From Purshia tridentata (Eukaryota; Streptophyta; Magnoliopsida; Rosales; Rosaceae), in assembly GCA_003254885.1 (NCBI GenBank), contig QANT01004594.1:1-64000 (forward strand): a stretch of DNA of 64,000 nt, in the 5' to 3' direction. The position numbers and the translations under genes were made by a program. Below, piece after piece: positions 33,988-46,974 of the stretch (positions are counted from its first letter, which is position 1; the number at the start of each line of letters is the position of its first letter). The notes under the pieces were generated by a model. The model was not told where the DNA came from. It worked only from the letters and a program-made list of their open reading frames with translations, and did no database searches.

Positions 33988-36533
33988 TCAACCTCTAAAA
34001 TATATCCTACCTTTGGCATCGTCCTTGATAATGTTATGAAGGGTATCAGGAAAATCAACTGGCCAAAAAACAACATCACTTCCCAAAATAGCCATTTTTG
34101 AAAGATGATCAGCAGCCCTATTAGTTTCACGCCATGAATGAGATACACGATACTTGTCAAATTTCTTTAGAAGTTCCCAGATATGCTTCAAACAGGTACT
34201 AGCCTTCGGACTGTAAGGCTGATCTCTATTAATGGTCTTCACAACACTCATTGAATCAGACTCGACCCATATTACTTTAATCCCGAGACTCAAGGCAAGA
34301 ACAAGGCCCCTCCATATAGCCCATAGTTCAACCAAAAAAATATCATCTCCTAAAGCTTTAGAGACAAAGGCACACATTGGGTCACCCTTATAATCACGAA
34401 GTAGACCACCTAAACCAGCATTTCCTCGGTCTACAGATCCATCAGTATTTAGTTTTGTGCATCCAAGCTCCGGCTTTTTCCATCTACACAATCTAATTGA
34501 TCTTGCAATTTGAGTTAGATTATCAAGCAAAATCATTCCATTTGTTCTCTTCAGCTTTAGGGAGGATTTGGATCCACTGTCAGTGCCTTGTTTGTAATTA
34601 CTTATTGCTTCTACCTTGCTCCCATGTTTCTTCCCTTGGAGGTGATGCTTCAAACATGTTTCACTTGTAGTGCTAATTAAACAAAGAGCGCAGCTCCACT
34701 CCCTCTGAATTTTCTTTGGACTACTTGGCCAAGTATAGTCCCTTCCTTCTGTTTCAGAACTGGATGCAGGTTTTCCCTGACATCAACAAATGTGAATAAA
34801 AGAACTCATTAAACACCTTGATGACCTGAGTCCTGAGAAATGATTGATTTTACCATAAAAGATACGTATTAAGCTAACATTATTATTCTGTTAAAGAAAA
34901 AAAAATTTCAAAAAATGGGCGACTCCTTTTTCCATGATGATGCCTTAACAATTGATTTTTTCCAAAATTCATGTCTGAGACATAGTGCCAAACATGGTTC
35001 AAACACATCAGCACGTTGGATTTGTTTTGCTAAACTCAATATTGCAGTTTACATATTCCTTCTGGCAAGGGCATTAGTAAATCGTAGCAACAATAAACAA
35101 AGGTTCAAATGCAGCCAATCGAGAAGTTAAAACAGTTGACATAAGAGGATTATTGAATGTACAAGAGTAAACCACAGCAGCAACAGATTTATTTAGCCAA
35201 TAGATGAATGAAGAATTCAAAGCATTGATATGCAAGTATTATTCGCAAATGCATTTGTCTACCACCATTACAATAGTAAGTTTGCATTTAGCAAGCCTAC
35301 CTGAAATATGGCAGGTCTCTCTGAATTTTGTGGTTCAACCCTGATAACATTTTTATCAACCACATCAAGATAACTGTCCTCCCTCGAAATGAAATTTTCT
35401 CCCCTTTGTGTCGACAAGAAGTTCCATTTCCATATAAATGAGTACTCAGAAATATAGGCCATAATAAAATGCTTGTACAGATAAGATGCACCCCCAAAGT
35501 AAGGTACCACCAGCAAGAAGGTAATGACACCCTTTGTGTAAGGCCAGAACGGAAGCCTGTCACTAAAACAATTCAGCAAAAATGGTTACCACAAACCCAG
35601 CATAAGTACCACCTATGAGCATTCACACATACAAACAATTGATCAATCAAGTTCATGCACAGGATTCGGTGAAACCAATGTGTAATCAGAAACCCAAATG
35701 TGATTATCTTTACGATTACCTATTTTCCAGACAAATATCATAGAATGCACCATAAGAAAATTTAACACAAAAACGAGTGCCCATGCCCCAGTGGACTTAT
35801 CCAAATTAGAACAAGCTCCTTGAGAACAAAAGAAGCGTGAATGTAAAAAGAAATAAGATCAATGCTTCATTTTATTTATAGCATGTATGAATAGTAAAAC
35901 CCGAAATTACCAGTAGAAAAGCTTTGAAAGCACTGACTCTGAGATTGTGTACAAAGCAAACAAAACCCAGTAAGTAAGACATTGCTGATTTCTGGAGTGG
36001 GAGTCACTCTCTATAGCCCGAATGGAAGCATACCTGAAACAAGATATTGAAACCAGATATAGAATCCTCCTTCTGAACTCTATGGTATTCACTATTCAGA
36101 AATCAACATTTACAAAAATGACAAAACAAAAAATACCCAATAAGCGATTTAGCATGTTAGGATAAAAAAGAATGAGGGTGGGGAAAAAAAGTTACTTACA
36201 GTGTATAAACCAAATTAAATGAAGGCCTGCACATCAAAAAGAAAAAAAAAATAACACATACCAAGTAAAAAGCTTGTCACTGAAATGATAACCTTTCGAT
36301 CTAACACTATATGCATGCAAATATTAAAAAATTAAAAAATTCCATAAAATTAACAAATCAATAGAACAATTGCGCTTGAAAGTTTCTGCATTAAAAGAAT
36401 CAAGATTGAACAATTGAAATATATAAAGGAAAAAAAGAAAAACAAGGGGAGAAAAGGAAAAAGAAAATATAACATACCAAGAAAGAACACTGAAAAGTTT
36501 TGCTAAGACCATAAGAAGAGCTTCCCAACCCAT
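33988..36533 (-). CDS. HVA22/DP1 - U1-type zinc finger - RNase H fusion protein
   Basis: Minus-strand exons, in coding order: 36533-36478, 36226-36200, 36033-35911, 35556-35301 and 34776-33988. Phases close to 416 aa. Residues 1-120 are TB2/DP1/HVA22-like (YASIRAIES, then LPFWPYTKG and VPYFGGASYLYKHF), a family of ER-shaping hairpin membrane proteins. The acceptor at 35556 was chosen because it restores the family's W-L-P-x-W motif. Cys183, Cys186, His199 and His205 make a U1/zf_jaz-type finger (WSCALC...LQGKKH). Residues about 262-390 are an RVT_3-type RNase H with the acidic set Asp266 (NTDGS), Glu304, Asp328 (ESDS) and Asp377 (NRAADHL). Finger and RNase H sit in one uninterrupted 263-codon exon, so that join is seen directly. 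The HVA22 join depends on the 524-bp last intron. RVT_3 domains are typical of plant LINEs, so capture from a LINE is likely (inference). Substrate and location are unknown. Confidence 0.75.
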
Positions 36534-37348
36534 GACTCCAATGTCTGTTCTCTTCCGTTTTCAGCCTTCTTTTGTGTAACACAAGAAGTCGAGAAGAAGC
36601 CAAGAGGTACTATTTCTTTTCTCTAAGCTCAGAATAGTGGGGGTTTGAAGAAACCAAGAGGAAATAGAGGAAGGAAGACTAAGAATCAACCCAGAAAGTA
36701 AAGATTAACGTTAGACATGTCTGTTGGCCAAAAAAAAAAAAAACGTTTAGACATGTCTCGGTAGTACGTGAGTCCGTAACTATGGGGCCATCAGTTTATT
36801 GACTCTTGGATTTCTAGCGGTTGACAATGGGGATTAGACTATTTAGTTGCAAAAAGAGTTTCCAAAATAATTAAATATAAATAAAAACAGAAAATGATTT
36901 TGAAGTCCATTTTTTGGCTCTTAATAAGAAATAAACATACCTAATGTTTATACATGTTATATATATCCGCTAAAAAATCTACTAATAAACAATAGAATTT
37001 CTTATTTATGTAAAAAAAGAAGGTGGAGCTGATGTAGAAACAAAAATACATATAAGCAGTTTTACATCTTTACTTTCGTATCAATTCTGTATTTTTTGTT
37101 TGTAAGAGAGAAACATTCTAAAACATAATTGCATAAGTTATTAATAATAATATACTTTAAATATATTAACGCATGTCTGAGACAAATCCTGTTATTATTG
37201 TTTTTTCTTTCATAGTTTGGTTAGGTACGCTTGTTTGTTGCTTATATTAAAGTGGCGGGTCCATTAAAGTCTCATTCTTTTCTTTTTCTTTGTTGCTAAG
37301 TAAGACACCACCATGTGACTACCGAGAAGTGGAAACTCTCGCTCACCA
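36534..37348. promoter_or_regulatory. shared upstream region between divergent genes
   Basis: About 815 bases separate the start codons of the minus-strand HVA22 fusion and the plus-strand CLT gene. The DNA is AT-rich; no unmistakable TATA box was placed for either gene. It must contain both promoters. Confidence 0.4.
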
Positions 37349-40300
37349 ATGGGAATGGGATATTGGGCTTCCTCTACGTCGACGTTTTCCAAATTTCTCT
37401 CCGTCCCCTCCTGCACCATCAAAAATGGCGGGAGCGGGATCCTCCCCTTCCCTTCTTCCTCAATGTCACTCCCTCAAAACTCTCCTCGACTTTCTCTTCT
37501 CCGCCTCCGCGTCCCTCAAAACTCACCGTTTCCCCTCACTTCCCATCGCAACCCCTCACCACCGACAACCCGCAATGTCAGAGCCCACGCTTCACCTCCA
37601 AACCCACCCTCTTCCTCTTCCTCCTCCTCATCCACTACAAAAAGCGTCCTTTTGATCTCCGCATTGACCGTAGCTCTGGGCGTCGCCAACCGCGTGCTCT
37701 ACAAGCTCGCGCTCGTCCCTATGAAACACCACCCATTCTTTCTGGCCCAATTCACAACCTTCGGGTAATACCATAATTCATATCCTTTTCTTTGTTAATA
37801 TTTAATTTTTTTTCCATTATTTAATAAATTATTGGCTTGTAATGTCAAATATGATTGCAATAGTGGCCTTGTTTGGACACACACAGGTACGTGGTTATAT
37901 ATTTTTCAATACTGTACATGCGGTACCGTGCTGGGATTGTCACAGATGAAATGCTAGCGCTTCCCAAATTGCGGTTTGTGGCCATTGGTGCCTTAGAAGC
38001 CCTTGGAGTGGCTAGTGGGATGGCTGCTGGAGGTACATTGGGTTTGTTTGTTTGTAAATTTTTGTTTTATTGATATTTAAGTTGTTAGCCTAATGGTAAT
38101 CACTTGGGAGAAATGGGGTTTATAATATAAGGTGAGATTGCTTGGTCTCTTGGCGGAGATGAATTTTTTAATGAAGCAATGGCCAGTTTTTAATTGTTTG
38201 TGATGAGAAATATGAAGCAGGAAGTGTATTTAAGTATTGATGATTTTGGTGTTTTATTTTTTTCTGAATTTTATTTATCCTCAACAGCCATGCTTCCCGG
38301 ACCGGCCATACCCATATTGAGTCAGGTATTTTTCTGTTATCCTAGAAAAAAAAAAGTTAAAGAAAAAGAAAAAGAAAATAGGAGTATGCCTGGCATACAA
38401 GGTGGTTATCCGTACCATTTTTCATTAGGAAGTATAATCTATTTAATGAGAAGGTGCTTGAAGGTCAAAAGGTGGATGGGAAGATACCGTGTTAGCTAGC
38501 TTAGGTTGTGCAGTAGTGTGGAATGGCCATCGGTTTTATTTGGATTATTTTTGCTGCATTCGAGGTCTATATAATTTTGTGCTAAAATATTGTTCAAGAA
38601 AATGTAGCGAAGTAAAAGAGAAATTTCCAGAAAAGTTTATGAAAAAAGGAATATAGTCTAAACCTCCATATTATGTATTATCATGTTGGAAATGTACGAT
38701 ATGATTTAAGTGTGACTGCTAATTGGATTTGTCTGGCAGCTGAGCTTTATTTTTTTAGCATGAACTAGGCTGAGTCTGGTGAAGGCTTCTAGATCCTATT
38801 CAAGTTGGGCTGAACTAGTTTCTTGCATGCACAGTTAAATGAACTAAGTATTTGGGGAAAAGAAATCCCATTTACTTTTTCCTTAACCTTTTGGTCAAAC
38901 AGAAGAATTAGAACTTAGCAGGGTAGCAAAAAATTGTTCTGCCTGCCCTGAATAATAGGACAATGGCTTGTTTGATTACAATCTAATGTAATAGAAATAA
39001 GAATTGTGACAAATCATATGAAAATTAAACATGAAATTAAAAGAGTTTATGAAACATTTACCTTATTGCAGAATAAAGACAACGGGTTTATTACTTTGAT
39101 TTTTTTTAGTTACCATTAAAATTTGCAATTCCGCTCCTCATTTTTACTTTATGTCACCATATTGTGCAGACGTTTTTGGTGTGGCAGCTTTGTTTTTCTA
39201 CTCTTCTCTTGGGAAGAACATATACATTCAATCAGATTTCTGGCTGCATCCTCGTAGCTGCAGGTGTAGCAGCAGCTGTTGCGAGGTACCTTAATTCATT
39301 ATTCTACAATTTAAAGAGCTGCTACTATGTTAGTTTTATTTAAATTCTTCTGGTTCCTTGATAATATTAAAGCAAAGAAGTAGGCTCCTGATAGTTATTT
39401 GTGTTATATGTAATTGCAGTGGGTCTGATTCTGGTCAGATGCTATCTGGAGTCGAGTCTGTGTGGCCTTTACTAATGATTGCTTCAAGTGCTTTTCAAGC
39501 TGCTGCATCTATAATCAAGGTTAAATCAATGAACATTTATTGTAAGGTGGTGGTGCACTTTATAAGAAAGATAATCAATCTTGCTTTTTTTACTTTGAGC
39601 AGGAGTTTGTCTTTGTTGATGCCGCGGCCAACCTTAAGGTATGGTAATTTCTTTTTTTTGTCTTTTTAAGTAATTAGCTGGCCTTCTCAATGGTTTTCGT
39701 GTTCACAAGCTAAATTCTGCATACTTTCTCAAGTCATAAACCTATTTACGTGCAGGAAAAATCACTTGACATATTTGTTGTCAATTCTTTTGGATCTGGA
39801 TATCAGGTGACTATTACATTGCTTTCTTTTTAGGATAGCTTATCATACATTGATTTCTTGTATGTAATAACTTGATGCACCTCAGTATGGTGGCCATTGG
39901 TTAGACCATCAATAAATGAGACCCTACCAGAACTACAAAGATTTGGGCCAATCTTTAATTAGATTGATAAGGGTATTGAGGGTCTCCTTTGGTGGTTAGG
40001 CATCCTTAGATGAAAGAGCGGTCTTTCAGGATTGGTCGTGTCCTGAATCCTTAGAATCGGTGTCTTATGGTTGGAACACGACTTGGGAGACGTTTCTTGA
40101 TGAGCAGCTCTACCTTAATTGTAAAATGACCGTGGATAGGGGATTCCTTGTCCCTTAATTACGTATACTTATTTAAATGCATGTGTCTCACTGGTAGCAA
40201 ACATGTCCATCCAATGTCAGGTTTACTCAGGTTAACAGAAAAGTCTTCTGATGCCAGCACATAAAATTTCTATATATCTATATATATCAGGTTGAGGTTA

Positions 40301-41622
40301 GGAAATATGAATTCTAATTGTAAAATGAATTCCTTGTAGGCTCTCTTTGTACTTCTATTTCTACCTTTCTTGTCAAATCTGAGAGGCATACCATTTGCCC
40401 AACTTCCTTCATATCTAAAAGATGGTGCTTGTTGCTTTCTGAATATTGGAGCTGATACATCAGGCAAGCTGTCATCAGTTTTCTTTTTCTTTTTTTCCGT
40501 TTTGTAAAATACCTGGATAGTCCTGTGACATGCATGATGATTTCTTTAAGTATCTACCTGGATAATAAGCTTAACTAATAATTGTTCATAATCTGAAAAT
40601 ATGAATATTATTATTTTTTATAATCTGTGTCATTTTTTTTCAGAACCACCTATTGGCTTATAAGAATATGAATAACAATTTTCTCTTACCTCTTTGTTTT
40701 AAATAATTCAATTTCTTGTAATACGAGTAGGAAACAACAAATGGTAGAGTAGTTGAACTTGCTGGTTTGGTATACAAAGCTTATAGTGACATCACAAGAA
40801 TGGTAAAAGCTTATGAAACCAAGTTACATCTGAACGGTTTATGTCATGAGAACATATACTAATGATCATTAGATGCTGAAGAGAAAGCTATCTCTAAATG
40901 GTTGCATGATGGTTAGCAATTAAAGACGGGAAAACCATGCAAATTTTTAAGCGTTGAAAAGACAAAAAGCTCAATTAGAATGATGGCATGATGAATATGA
41001 TGAAATTGTAATGTAGTTGGTAATTCTCATGGCCCATGTAACAAGAGATCAATTATGCATGCTATCAAGATTTAAAAAGCTTCTTGAAGTTTTTCCAATT
41101 CAAGTTCTTACCATATTTCATTTATCACTTCGTTTCAGGTTGTAACGGGGCTCCATTGCTTCCTCTGCTTTACATAGCCACCAATTTGTTTTTCAACATA
41201 TCCTTGCTGAATGTAGTGAAGATTTCCTCTGCAGTTGTTGCTTCTCTCATCGTGATGTTGTCAGGTTTTTTCTCTGTCATTCTTGTATGTGCATACATAC
41301 TGTTGAGTGAATGAGCGTTAGTCACATATTGATTGGGCCAAGTGTCGCACATCTGTGCGTGCACACATAAGCACTTATGTGCTGGATGCGCTTGTACACA
41401 TATACTAGCATGCATCAAATCTATGTTTTTGAATGAACTTTTTGCTAATACAAGCATTCATTTATTTTTGCAGTGCCAATTTCAATCTATGTTCTTTCCC
41501 TTCCATTGCCTTATCTGGAAGTGAGTGCAACTTTGAGCCCCTTTTTCCTCTTCGGTAGTGCGGTTCTTGTGTTGGGTCTTATTCTGTACAGTCTACCCCA
41601 GCCTGCCAAGGATGGCTCTTAA
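37349..41622 (+). CDS. CLT1: CRT-like (CLT) plastid thiol transporter
   Basis: Exons: 37349-37764, 37887-38032, 38288-38325, 39170-39285, 39420-39519, 39603-39638, 39756-39806, 40340-40463, 41139-41264 and 41474-41622. Phases close to 433 aa. The first ~95 residues are Ser/Pro-rich and poor in acidic residues, as in a plastid transit peptide. The rest is hydrophobic with about ten membrane segments. It carries the blocks VANRVLYKLALVPMK, AMLPGPAIPILSQTFLVWQL, SIIKEFVFVDAA and LDIFVVNSFGSGYQALFVL, shared with Arabidopsis CLT1-3, the plant relatives of the malaria chloroquine-resistance transporter. Known role of the family: export of gamma-glutamylcysteine and glutathione across the plastid envelope, affecting cytosolic redox state and stress tolerance. 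Which CLT paralogue this is cannot be settled here. Start: the first of two close in-frame ATGs (37349, 37355). Intron 8 has a GC donor. Confidence 0.92.
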
Positions 41623-42700
41623 ATTGGTTGATATTACAATATTTTTGTTAGAGATATCGTATTCTTAATTCGATTTGTATCCAAGTCACGTTTCTAGATT
41701 TTTTATTTTTTATGATTCCAAATAACAAAGCATGTTTTTTCTGTTCCAACAGTCATAGCAATAAAGAGAGAATGCTGAATCATGTAAAAAGGCATCCGAG
41801 TCAATTAGGTGTAAATGGCTGTTCATATCAAAGCATTTTATTGCAAAAAATTGAACTAAAGCTAAAAAAAAGACCTGCAGTGGTAGAGTTTATTTCAAAT
41901 TGGGGATTAATAATTTATTTCAGAAATAACAAACTAAACTCTAAAATAAAATTTTCATTTCTACATCATTTCTCTTGTTGATACATGAACTGCATTATAT
42001 CTCTGTCTCTCATCTTAAATTTTTTATCTTCTTTTTGAACTACACCACCCTAAGTAAAATTGCGGTCCAGTTATAGATCTTGTTGATGGTATCATTTTTT
42101 CCAATGAGTGACTGGTGCACTGTATGAGCTCTTATGCACACTCCAGTTTTCCTTTTCCCCTGCAGCTAATTTAAGCATGATATGTTCATATATATCATAT
42201 GACCTATGTAATTTTAGCACTATTCATGCGACTAAGCAACAGTCCTAACTTTTATCATTGTTTTTTTCTTTTCTCTGAACTGACAAACTTGGATCGGCTT
42301 TGTCCCTTTTCACTTGTTTATATATATACATATCTTAAACATGATGACAAAGATAAAGATAAGACATGAAATAAATTAGAAGTAAATCACTATTAGGTGA
42401 CCTTCGCTGGATTAGGCATCACTCTCACCAGTTAATCTCATTGAAAATTCTGCAAGAGCAGAAACATACAAAGCTCACGGCTAGAAAACAAAATAAAGAT
42501 TCTAAGCAGTGCAAATGGAAAAATTTGTAACAAATTTGAACAGCATCCTCTCCCACGACCACGACAAAAAGAAAGAAAAATTAAATTAGACCAGTAAAAT
42601 GTGTTCTCTTCCTGAAGAAGGCTATTTCATGCGACTAAGCAACATGCCTTTTGAGCAGCAAGGCAATCGTTAGAGTTATCAAGCTGCATAAGTTTGTCAT
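41623..42700. other. convergent spacer, no gene seen
   Basis: Holds the 3' UTRs of CLT (+) and the neuroguidin-like gene (-). AT-rich, with only short frames lacking family resemblance. No repeat structure stood out. Confidence 0.45.
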
Positions 42701-44600
42701 TCAACGCCTCATCTGTAAAATGGACCAATATTGTCAATGCAAGCTAGGACAACAAACTTTGCATAATACATATGGATGCAGTAGTTCAGAGCAAAAGAAG
42801 AGTATATATTTCATAAATTAAATTTGATATGATATACCTTCCGCTTCTTATGCTTCCCCATTCCACCACGAGCACTACTGAAGCTTGCCGTCTGCTCATC
42901 ATTCTTATCTTCCAAGGGTAAAGTTTTAATTTCATCATAAAAATTGTCTGTCAAACCAAGCAACCTGATAGAAACAAGTTAAGAACAGTCAGCCACTGAC
43001 AATATCATAGACAAATAAATTTGACATAATTAAAAAGAAAACCATAAAATCAATTTCTAATGTGCATACCCATTTCTTGACTTCTTCAAGTGTTTCTCCC
43101 TCTGTTTCTCCTTCTTTGTAATAGGAGCACGAATAAAAAGCTCCTCTTCTTGCCGTGCACGTTCCTCCATCTTTGCCCTGTATCTAGCTAATTCTCTACT
43201 TTCAGCTCCAACACTTTCTACAATCTGTAATTTGACATCAACAAAAAGCAATTATGAGAGCAATAAATCCAGCATTCACGCCTGGCAACCCACAAAACTG
43301 GCCACACAAACCTCTTCAGGTCTCCCCTCCAAATCATCCACCAGTTCCCTCACAAAGGCACTTTGCCTAGCTTGTCGTAGGGTATTCTTCTCCTTTCTCA
43401 ATGCATTTCTGTCCTGTTTTGACAACTTATCATCCTCCATAGAAGTTGGAGCAAATCTGGGGGGTCGATACACATCAGTACCATCCTACAATACATAAAT
43501 AGAAGACAAAACTTTAAAACGGTGCAGTACATAGAAAAAGAGGAATTCAAATATTGTGCAGATGTGTATTTCACCTTATAAGTCACATCTGTTTTGCTAA
43601 CAAGCAAGTCAGGATTCGGGCGATATTTCAATAAATCTTGTGTTTGAGGCACATCCAATTGTGATTCATTTTCACTTGGACGCACATTCTCAGTTGTGCT
43701 CACAGTAACCTTTGTTAGCTTCTCAATTTGGTACTGGAGCTTCTTGTCAATGGGTCGAATCTGTTGCAAACAAACGGGTGATAATTGATTAACAAATGAT
43801 TACACAGGTGACTAGAAGGACAAGGAGAAACAAAAACAAATCCCCAAAGAATCAGACCTTTTCCAGAAACAACCTTATCTCCACAAGGCTCCGGACAACG
43901 GGATGTCCATTTATTGGGAAACCGTTAGCCTTGCGAAGTAAGTAATAAACAAGTGACTGGCAATAGTTTAGAAGCAGCAAATGCTTGGCTTCAAGATAGC
44001 TTATCCCTTCTGTTGTTGGATAATGATTTGCTTTCACCTGATACATTTGACAAGAAAACAAGAAAATGAATTATGTGACTTCTGGTGAAGCATGCTTAAT
44101 ATACTAGCATGCCAATTGGGATTCCTATATTCTGCAATTGTTTCAGAGAAATACTGTTGCTGCAAAAAGTGGAGAAAATTTTTTAGAAAAACAAGCTTTC
44201 TCGTGGAATAATTTATTAACAAAGAAACTTCCAGCCCTTGCATTAAATTTAGAAATAATTTCCTACAACTTAAAAAGTAGCATAAAGTTTTAGAATTTCC
44301 ACTGAAACAAATGGAGCTATAGTGAAATTACAATGACCCTAGAAACTGGGATATGTGTACCTTTACAGTTAAAGCTTGGACTTTGAACCTCACATTATCT
44401 AATCCTTCCTTCATTTCTTTCAACACATCAGCAAGCTGAGGAGCTTCTCTAAAAACAGAAGCAATAAAGAAAACTAATATTGAATCAGACAATCAAAACC
44501 TGATTAGCATAATTATACCTTCGCAAAATTTAACTTACTTCTTTACTCTGTCTTCGTAGCTTGCGCTTGGTCCTGAAGTTTCCTCCATGATTTGAAGCAT
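42701..44600 (-). CDS. neuroguidin/Lcp5-like Sas10/Utp3/C1D protein
   Basis: Minus-strand exons, in coding order: 44600-44539, 44448-44361, 44037-43858, 43760-43575, 43485-43312, 43224-43070, 42964-42838 and 42712-42701. Phases close to 327 aa, the size of plant neuroguidin homologues. Residues about 18-110 are the Sas10/Utp3/C1D domain (ISYLEAKHLLLLNYCQSL). The middle has the family block LLKYRPNPDLL and YRPPRFAPT, and the end is basic (KHKKRKMRR), a likely nuclear or nucleolar signal. Known role of yeast Lcp5 and human neuroguidin: small-subunit processome factors needed for 18S rRNA maturation. The last coding exon is only 12 bases. Start: the ATG at 44600; one at 44588 in the same frame is an alternative. 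A non-coding first exon probably lies upstream (see the next entry). Confidence 0.9.
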
Positions 44601-44606
44601 TTGTTT

Positions 44607-45231
44607 TCTATTCAACCGGTGCAAAAATAATTAGAAGCTTTGGTGTTGACATTAACTCAGATACTGTAATAGAAAATTATGAACATGCCATTCACGAATG
44701 GGGCTCATTCAAGAATTTCATTTCCATAGAAGCATAGCTGGTAACTATACTAAAAAAAACAAACCTTTTACAGTCCATAAATCAAATAGAACCTCACAAT
44801 TCCCAACTTATTATTTTTAATATTGTTGCAGATATGGTGTTGTAAACCAAAACATAATAATATCCAGAATTGATAAACTTTACTAATATAATGCACTGAA
44901 AATAATCAAATTCTGATATATTGAACAAAGATTGTAGCTTCCAACTATAACAGTAACTTAAGTACCAGCTACTTATGAAAAAAATCCAAAAAAGAAAGCC
45001 TAAATTCGAAGAAAAATGCAAAACCAGTAAACACAGTGAAGATTTGGTTGGTTTCGCACGGAACCAACTCAGCAAAACAAAAAGAAAAAGAAAGAGGCTA
45101 TCTTTAATCTTCAAATACAACATAGAAGGTTCATTTGGGGTTGTTTTTTGCACCAAACAGACAGAGCTGAACAAGCACAGGTGTTTTACCCAATCTTTGT
45201 GAATAAAAACATCAACAAAGCATATAGCTCG

Positions 45232-45272
<41 letters not shown>

Positions 45273-45430
45273 CAGCAGAAAGAGGAAGAGATAGTACCTG
45301 AGTGAGAGAGGGACTGTGGCCTTCGAGGGACGAGAGGAACCGCAAAGAAGAGAGGTGCAAAGGAGGTAGGGTGTGCCAAGTGCTATTGTGTTTGGATTTT
45401 TTTTGGGGTTTCTTTTGTTTTTTTGGCACA
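44607..45430 (-). other. probable 5' UTR exon and leader intron of the neuroguidin-like gene
   Basis: On the minus strand, CTCAG followed by GTACTA at 45298 is a good donor. A TAG acceptor at 44608-44610 lies just before the start codon. The implied leader intron is about 690 bases and contains the GA/CT microsatellite near its 5' end. The acceptor lacks a strong pyrimidine tract, so the exact site is uncertain. Confidence 0.45.
45235..45270. repeat. (GA)18 microsatellite
   Basis: Perfect GA run on the plus strand, read as CT on the minus strand, about 30 bases past the presumed leader-intron donor of the neuroguidin-like gene. Confidence 0.9.
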
Positions 45431-46760
45431 TTACACTTTTGGTCCGTAGTTTGTCTCTCTTTTCAATTTTATCCTTGTAGTTTCAATTTTGGTAATTAAT
45501 CCTATAGTTTAAGTTATATTTACAATTTGGTCCCACTCCCTAACTTCGTCAATGCTTAAAACGAAAAAGTGACATGGCATGGGCTTTTTAGACATTTTCG
45601 ATAGTCATTAACCTTAAACATATTTTACCCTTAAAACAACAAAAAAACAAGAAGTCATCGGCTCACTCCGCCTCACGCGGTCTCCCTCCCTACTACCTCT
45701 TCGTTCTCTCTCTTTCCGGCAGCGGCCCTGCGCCACCTCCCTCTAGATCGGAGTCTCAAGATCACAATAGTGTATGCTAGTTACACCACAACTAACATGT
45801 GTACTCTAGTGGTATTCATACCATATGCACCCCGATTTCTACATCATTATCATTATGCTTGGTTATACTTGTAATTTTCAAAGCGAGGTTAAGAATATCA
45901 ATCACATGCGATTAATCAACCTCAGCAAATAACCTAGAGAACGTCCAACCCCACAAATGGGAGCAATCACATATATTGCTTGGACCACATTATATATGAA
46001 GACCAACCTTAACATTTAAAATGTTACTTATTAAATGAGCTATGTTATATTTGTCTTTATATGTTTCTTATGAATCATTAATAGTTTTAAAGAAAATTGA
46101 CCCACCTTAGGGCCATGAAATTAATAAAGCTACTATTTTTATGTCTTTTAACTTCATATCATTTTTTTTCTATTAGCAATTGTTATTTTTAAAATTTAAA
46201 CTCACAACTTCCTCTCACAAAAAGAAGATTTGGTTTCATCTACTACACCAAATGATCTCCAACCACTCCATATCATTCTAATTTTCTAATTTGTTTCAAG
46301 AGTTTTATTATTTTCATGGATAAATTTTTAATATTATTGAACACTTATTGACTCGATAGTTATATGTAAAAGGACAAGCTCAATGTTTCTTTAACAAATC
46401 AAAAACTGAATAAGCTATAAAAAAAAAGTAGTAGAAAAACAAAACAATGTCACATAGTTTATAAGAAAAAAGAAAAAAATCCACTAATATTTGTTGCCTA
46501 AGCCTGCCTTGGACTTTTGTGTCATTTTCATGTGTATTTTTCTTCTTTCAAAGAATTCGTCGCGGGTAATTCAACTACCCATCACTCCTCCCCAACTTTG
46601 AAGCTCGACACGCAGCGTTGACTAATTTGATCCGTCCCCTCCGAACGTCCAAGGACACACCCACTTGGTCCGTACACTAACTGCACCTGATACCCACCCT
46701 TCCCACACCGCACCAGTTCTTTCTCCCTCACGGATCGGATCTGCTTCGTCTGTCTCTCTC
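45431..46760. other. spacer between divergent genes
   Basis: The left part (about 45435-45620) repeats short phrases of the kind TTTTGGTCCNTAGTTT and TCCTTGTAGTTTCAATTTT. This resembles a dispersed plant repeat end, but no boundaries can be fixed. The rest is AT-rich until about 46560, where a C-rich promoter-like region of the SABRE gene begins. Confidence 0.35.
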
Positions 46761-46774
46761 TATCTGTCTCTCTC

Positions 46775-46781
46775 ATATAAA
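46775..46781 (+). promoter_or_regulatory. possible TATA box of the SABRE gene
   Basis: ATATAAAAA follows a (TCTC)-rich stretch and lies 200 bases before the start codon. Confidence 0.4.
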
Positions 46782-46974
46782 AAAATTACAATCCCTCCGA
46801 TCGCTACGCTAGGAAAGACTCGGTCTGCTTGGCGCACAGTCTCTCTGCCTTTAATTTCCTTTTCTAGGGTTTTATTACATGAAGTTATGAGCACAGAATG
46901 CTCTGCCTTTGCTTCTCTGCAACAGCAATTCCCTAATCCGATCAACAACAACAATCACATTCTCAGAAACAACA

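Noticed and set aside
33988-34776. Plain LINE fragment carrying RNase H
   Set aside because: The frame is uninterrupted for 263 codons, starts at a splice acceptor and includes a zinc finger in the same exon. A LINE origin of the RNase H part remains likely.
44794-45431. Long minus-strand frames over the GA microsatellite
   Set aside because: Leu/Ser-rich translation of a CT repeat and flanking leader sequence; not a protein gene.
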